Shown here piece by piece: positions 62,865 through 64,000 of a stretch of 64,000 bases of DNA; position 1 is the stretch's first letter, and each line of letters opens with the position of its first letter. Below the pieces are notes generated by a model that did no database searches, was not told where the DNA came from, and saw only the letters and a list, made by a program, of their open reading frames with translations. Made by a program: the position numbers and the translations under genes. The stretch is taken from the NCBI GenBank assembly GCA_026874595.1, contig JAPPUL010000069.1:560001-624000 (forward strand). Direction: 5' to 3'. This stretch comes from Sipunculus nudus. Taxonomy: Eukaryota > Annelida > Sipuncula > Golfingiida > Sipunculidae.

Positions 62865-62903
62865 GGCAGGACAAAAGGGCAGGACAAAAGGGCAGGACAA
62901 AAG
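62865..62903. repeat. 13-bp tandem repeat after the rpsL stop, three copies
   Basis: GGGCAGGACAAAA at 62865, 62878 and 62891, followed by a duplicate of AAAGGATAAG(A). Confidence 0.95.
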
Positions 62904-62946
62904 GATAAGATTAAAGGATAAGAAAGCCTAGAATAGGGCGTTTGAA

Positions 62947-62988
62947 ATGATAAAGATTAATGATAAAGATGTGGTATAAATGCAATGA
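62947..62988 (+). promoter_or_regulatory. Coupled mini-ORFs in front of rpsG
   Basis: ATG 62947, with AGGG eight bases upstream, opens a ten-codon frame (MIKINDKDVV) ending TAA at 62977-62979. ATG 62980 follows at once and reads ATG-CAA-TGA; this TGA overlaps the rpsG ATG (62985) as ATGA. rpsG has no ribosome-binding site of its own in the 15 bases before its ATG. The frame is built on a 13-bp duplicate (ATGATAAAGATTA). Confidence 0.45.
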
Positions 62989-63458
62989 GTAGACAAAAGA
63001 AAGTGTTAAAGAAACGGGCTGAGACAGCAGATCCTGTGTATAACAATTTATTAATAAGCAAGCTTATTAATAAAGTAATGCTTGGTGGCAAAAAGAGTTT
63101 ATCCGAGCGGATAGTGTATAAAGCGCTTGGAGAGGCAGCAGGTAAGGTTAACCTGGGAGAGCTTGACTTTTTCAATAAAGTACTTGACAATGCTCGTCCT
63201 CAGATAGAAGTAAAGCCCCGCAAGATAGGCGGAGCAACTTATCAAGTACCTGTAGAGGTACGTCCTGCGCGTCAAGATTCACTTGCGATAAGGTGGCTAG
63301 TTTCGATGGCCCGAGGGCGATCAGAACACAGCATGACAAGCAAGCTTGCAAACGAAATGTTAGACGTATATAATAAGACTGGGAAGACGATACGGAAGAA
63401 AGAAGAGGCGCACAAGACAGCAGAAGCGAACAAAGCATTTGCCCATTTCAAATGGTAG
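62985..63458 (+). CDS. rpsG: 30S ribosomal protein S7
   Basis: 157 residues, normal length. DPVYNNLLISKLINKVML, KIGGATYQVPVEVRPARQDSLAIRWLV-type core and the C-terminal EEAHKTAEANKAFAHFKW are diagnostic. It nucleates assembly of the 30S head. The start MSRQKKVLKKR fits homologues. It lacks its own clear ribosome-binding site and is preceded by coupled mini-ORFs. A 16-bp tandem duplicate (63444-63475) covers its last codons and stop. Confidence 0.97.
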   Translation: MSRQKKVLKKRAETADPVYNNLLISKLINKVMLGGKKSLSERIVYKALGEAAGKVNLGELDFFNKVLDNARPQIEVKPRKIGGATYQVPVEVRPARQDSLAIRWLVSMARGRSEHSMTSKLANEMLDVYNKTGKTIRKKEEAHKTAEANKAFAHFKW

Positions 63459-63475
63459 CGATTTCAAATGGTAGA
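63444..63475. repeat. 16-bp tandem duplication over the rpsG stop codon
   Basis: ATTTCAAATGGTAGCG followed by ATTTCAAATGGTAGAG; the first copy encodes Phe-Lys-Trp-stop of rpsG. Confidence 0.9.
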
Positions 63476-63622
63476 GGGAGAAGACAGGAGGTGAAGATGG
63501 TTTGCATTAGCTGTTTTGAAAGGATGTATTGGTAGGATAATTAAAGAGCAATAAGATATAAGGTTAAATAGAGTAGTTGAAACTATGTTAGTGAAGAATA
63601 GCCAGCAAATTAGGAGGACAGA

Positions 63623-64000
63623 GTGTCAAGGGAATTTCCGCTTGAAAAAACTAGAAACATAGGTATAATGGCACATATAGATGCAGGGAAGACGACAACA
63701 ACAGAGAGAATATTGTATTATACAGGCAAAACCCATAAGATAGGGGAAGTGCATGACGGGGCAGCAGAAATGGATTGGATGGAACAAGAGAAGGAACGCG
63801 GGATAACAATAACGAGTGCGGCTACAACATGCGTGTGGAATGGTCATAGAATAAATATAATAGACACACCAGGGCACGTAGATTTCACAGTAGAGGTAGA
63901 AAGGTCTTTACGGGTATTAGACAGTTCTGTAGCGGTATTTGATGCAGTAAGCGGTGTTGAGCCACAAAGTGAGACAGTATGGCGGCAGGCAAATAATTAT
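63623..64000 (+). CDS. fusA: Elongation factor G, 5' part
   Basis: The first 126 codons of a translational GTPase, cut by the window end. GTG start with AGGAGGA upstream; N-terminus [20 protein letters not shown] followed by the P-loop [13 protein letters not shown], then the switch segment [12 protein letters not shown] and the G3 motif [20 protein letters not shown]. Order rpsL-rpsG-fusA is the normal str operon. EF-G drives translocation on the ribosome. Confidence 0.96.
   Translation, partial: MSREFPLEKTRNIGIMAHIDAGKTTTTERILYYTGKTHKIGEVHDGAAEMDWMEQEKERGITITSAATTCVWNGHRINIIDTPGHVDFTVEVERSLRVLDSSVAVFDAVSGVEPQSETVWRQANNY

Noticed and set aside
1-64000. Alternative genetic code with ATA read as Met
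   Set aside because: ATA occurs at conserved isoleucine positions in S12 and SdhA (e.g. AQGGINAAL), so the standard code applies.
1-64000. tRNA or rRNA genes, insertion sequences, integrases, prophage genes
   Set aside because: I looked for cloverleaf-type T-arm sequences, transposase and integrase motifs and found none I could support.
1-64000. ATGA overlap with leader ORFs as a general rule in this genome
   Set aside because: Of about 16 genes starting ATGA or TTGA that I checked, only four have such a leader, close to chance; I therefore report them individually.

Overview
The window reads as chromosome of an AT-rich, Gram-negative (diderm) respiratory bacterium. The diderm call rests on a LolC/E-type lipoprotein-sorting permease, several lipoproteins, a periplasmic amidase, and DsbD-like and VKOR-DsbA redox proteins. 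Metabolism combines heme A synthesis (COX15/CtaA type, implying an aa3-type oxidase elsewhere), a non-classical complex II (SdhA, SdhB and a cysteine-rich CCG protein instead of membrane cytochromes), a pyruvate:ferredoxin oxidoreductase split into two chains, a SoeABC-like molybdenum enzyme (probable cytoplasmic sulfite:quinone oxidoreductase), class I fructose-1,6-bisphosphatase and a complete sucrose cycle. I cannot place it in a phylum from the sequence alone.

Layout. 0-3.1 kb (-): M24 aminopeptidase and a CPA2 antiporter with CBS domains. 3.5-10.6 kb (+): small repeat-rich lipoprotein, family 5 solute-binding protein, VKOR-DsbA fusion, sdhA-sdhB-sdhE operon. 10.6-17.2 kb: HAD phosphatase and a DUF3857/pseudo-transglutaminase lipoprotein (-), xseA (+), GAF/HD-GYP protein (-). 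17.6-21.8 kb (+): MoxR AAA+ ATPase overlapping a 674-residue TraB/DUF5682-like protein, then fbp. 21.9-32.2 kb (-): heme A synthase, tmk, small basic protein, two DUF2231-like membrane paralogues, LolC/E-like permease, split PFOR, exported hypothetical. 32.4-39.0 kb (+): TPR protein, coiled-coil protein, pheS without pheT, HEAT-repeat protein. 39.0-57.4 kb (-, transcribed right to left): pseudo-cyclase, soeA-soeB-soeC, dsbD-like, amiC-like, receptor adenylate cyclase, fructokinase, sucrose-phosphate synthase/phosphatase, sucrose synthase. 57.8-64 kb (+): PerM-type permease with TerB-like tail, Bax-inhibitor-1 family protein, SH3/TPR lipoprotein, small protein, rpsL, rpsG and the start of fusA.

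How the genes fit together. Electrons from succinate and probably sulfite enter the quinone pool; pyruvate is handled through ferredoxin; the heme A gene points to oxygen as an acceptor. FBPase supplies fructose 6-phosphate, which the SPS/SPP chain can turn into sucrose; sucrose synthase plus fructokinase can reverse the flow, so sucrose may be an osmolyte or carbon store.

Two features stand out. First, short tandem duplications (mostly 11-17 bp, with 13 bp the commonest unit) occur in most gaps and in several coding regions, often duplicating a start region or a stop codon. Some of them build strings of mini-ORFs whose stop overlaps the next start, notably ahead of the HD-GYP gene; a non-repeat leader of the same type precedes rpsG, moxR and pfkB. 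Second, several proteins look like unusual family members: a pseudo-cyclase lacking a metal-binding Asp, a transglutaminase fold lacking its Cys, a PerM-TerB fusion, and the MoxR/DUF5682-like pair. I recognised no tRNA, rRNA, CRISPR array, insertion sequence, prophage or convincing intrinsic terminator.
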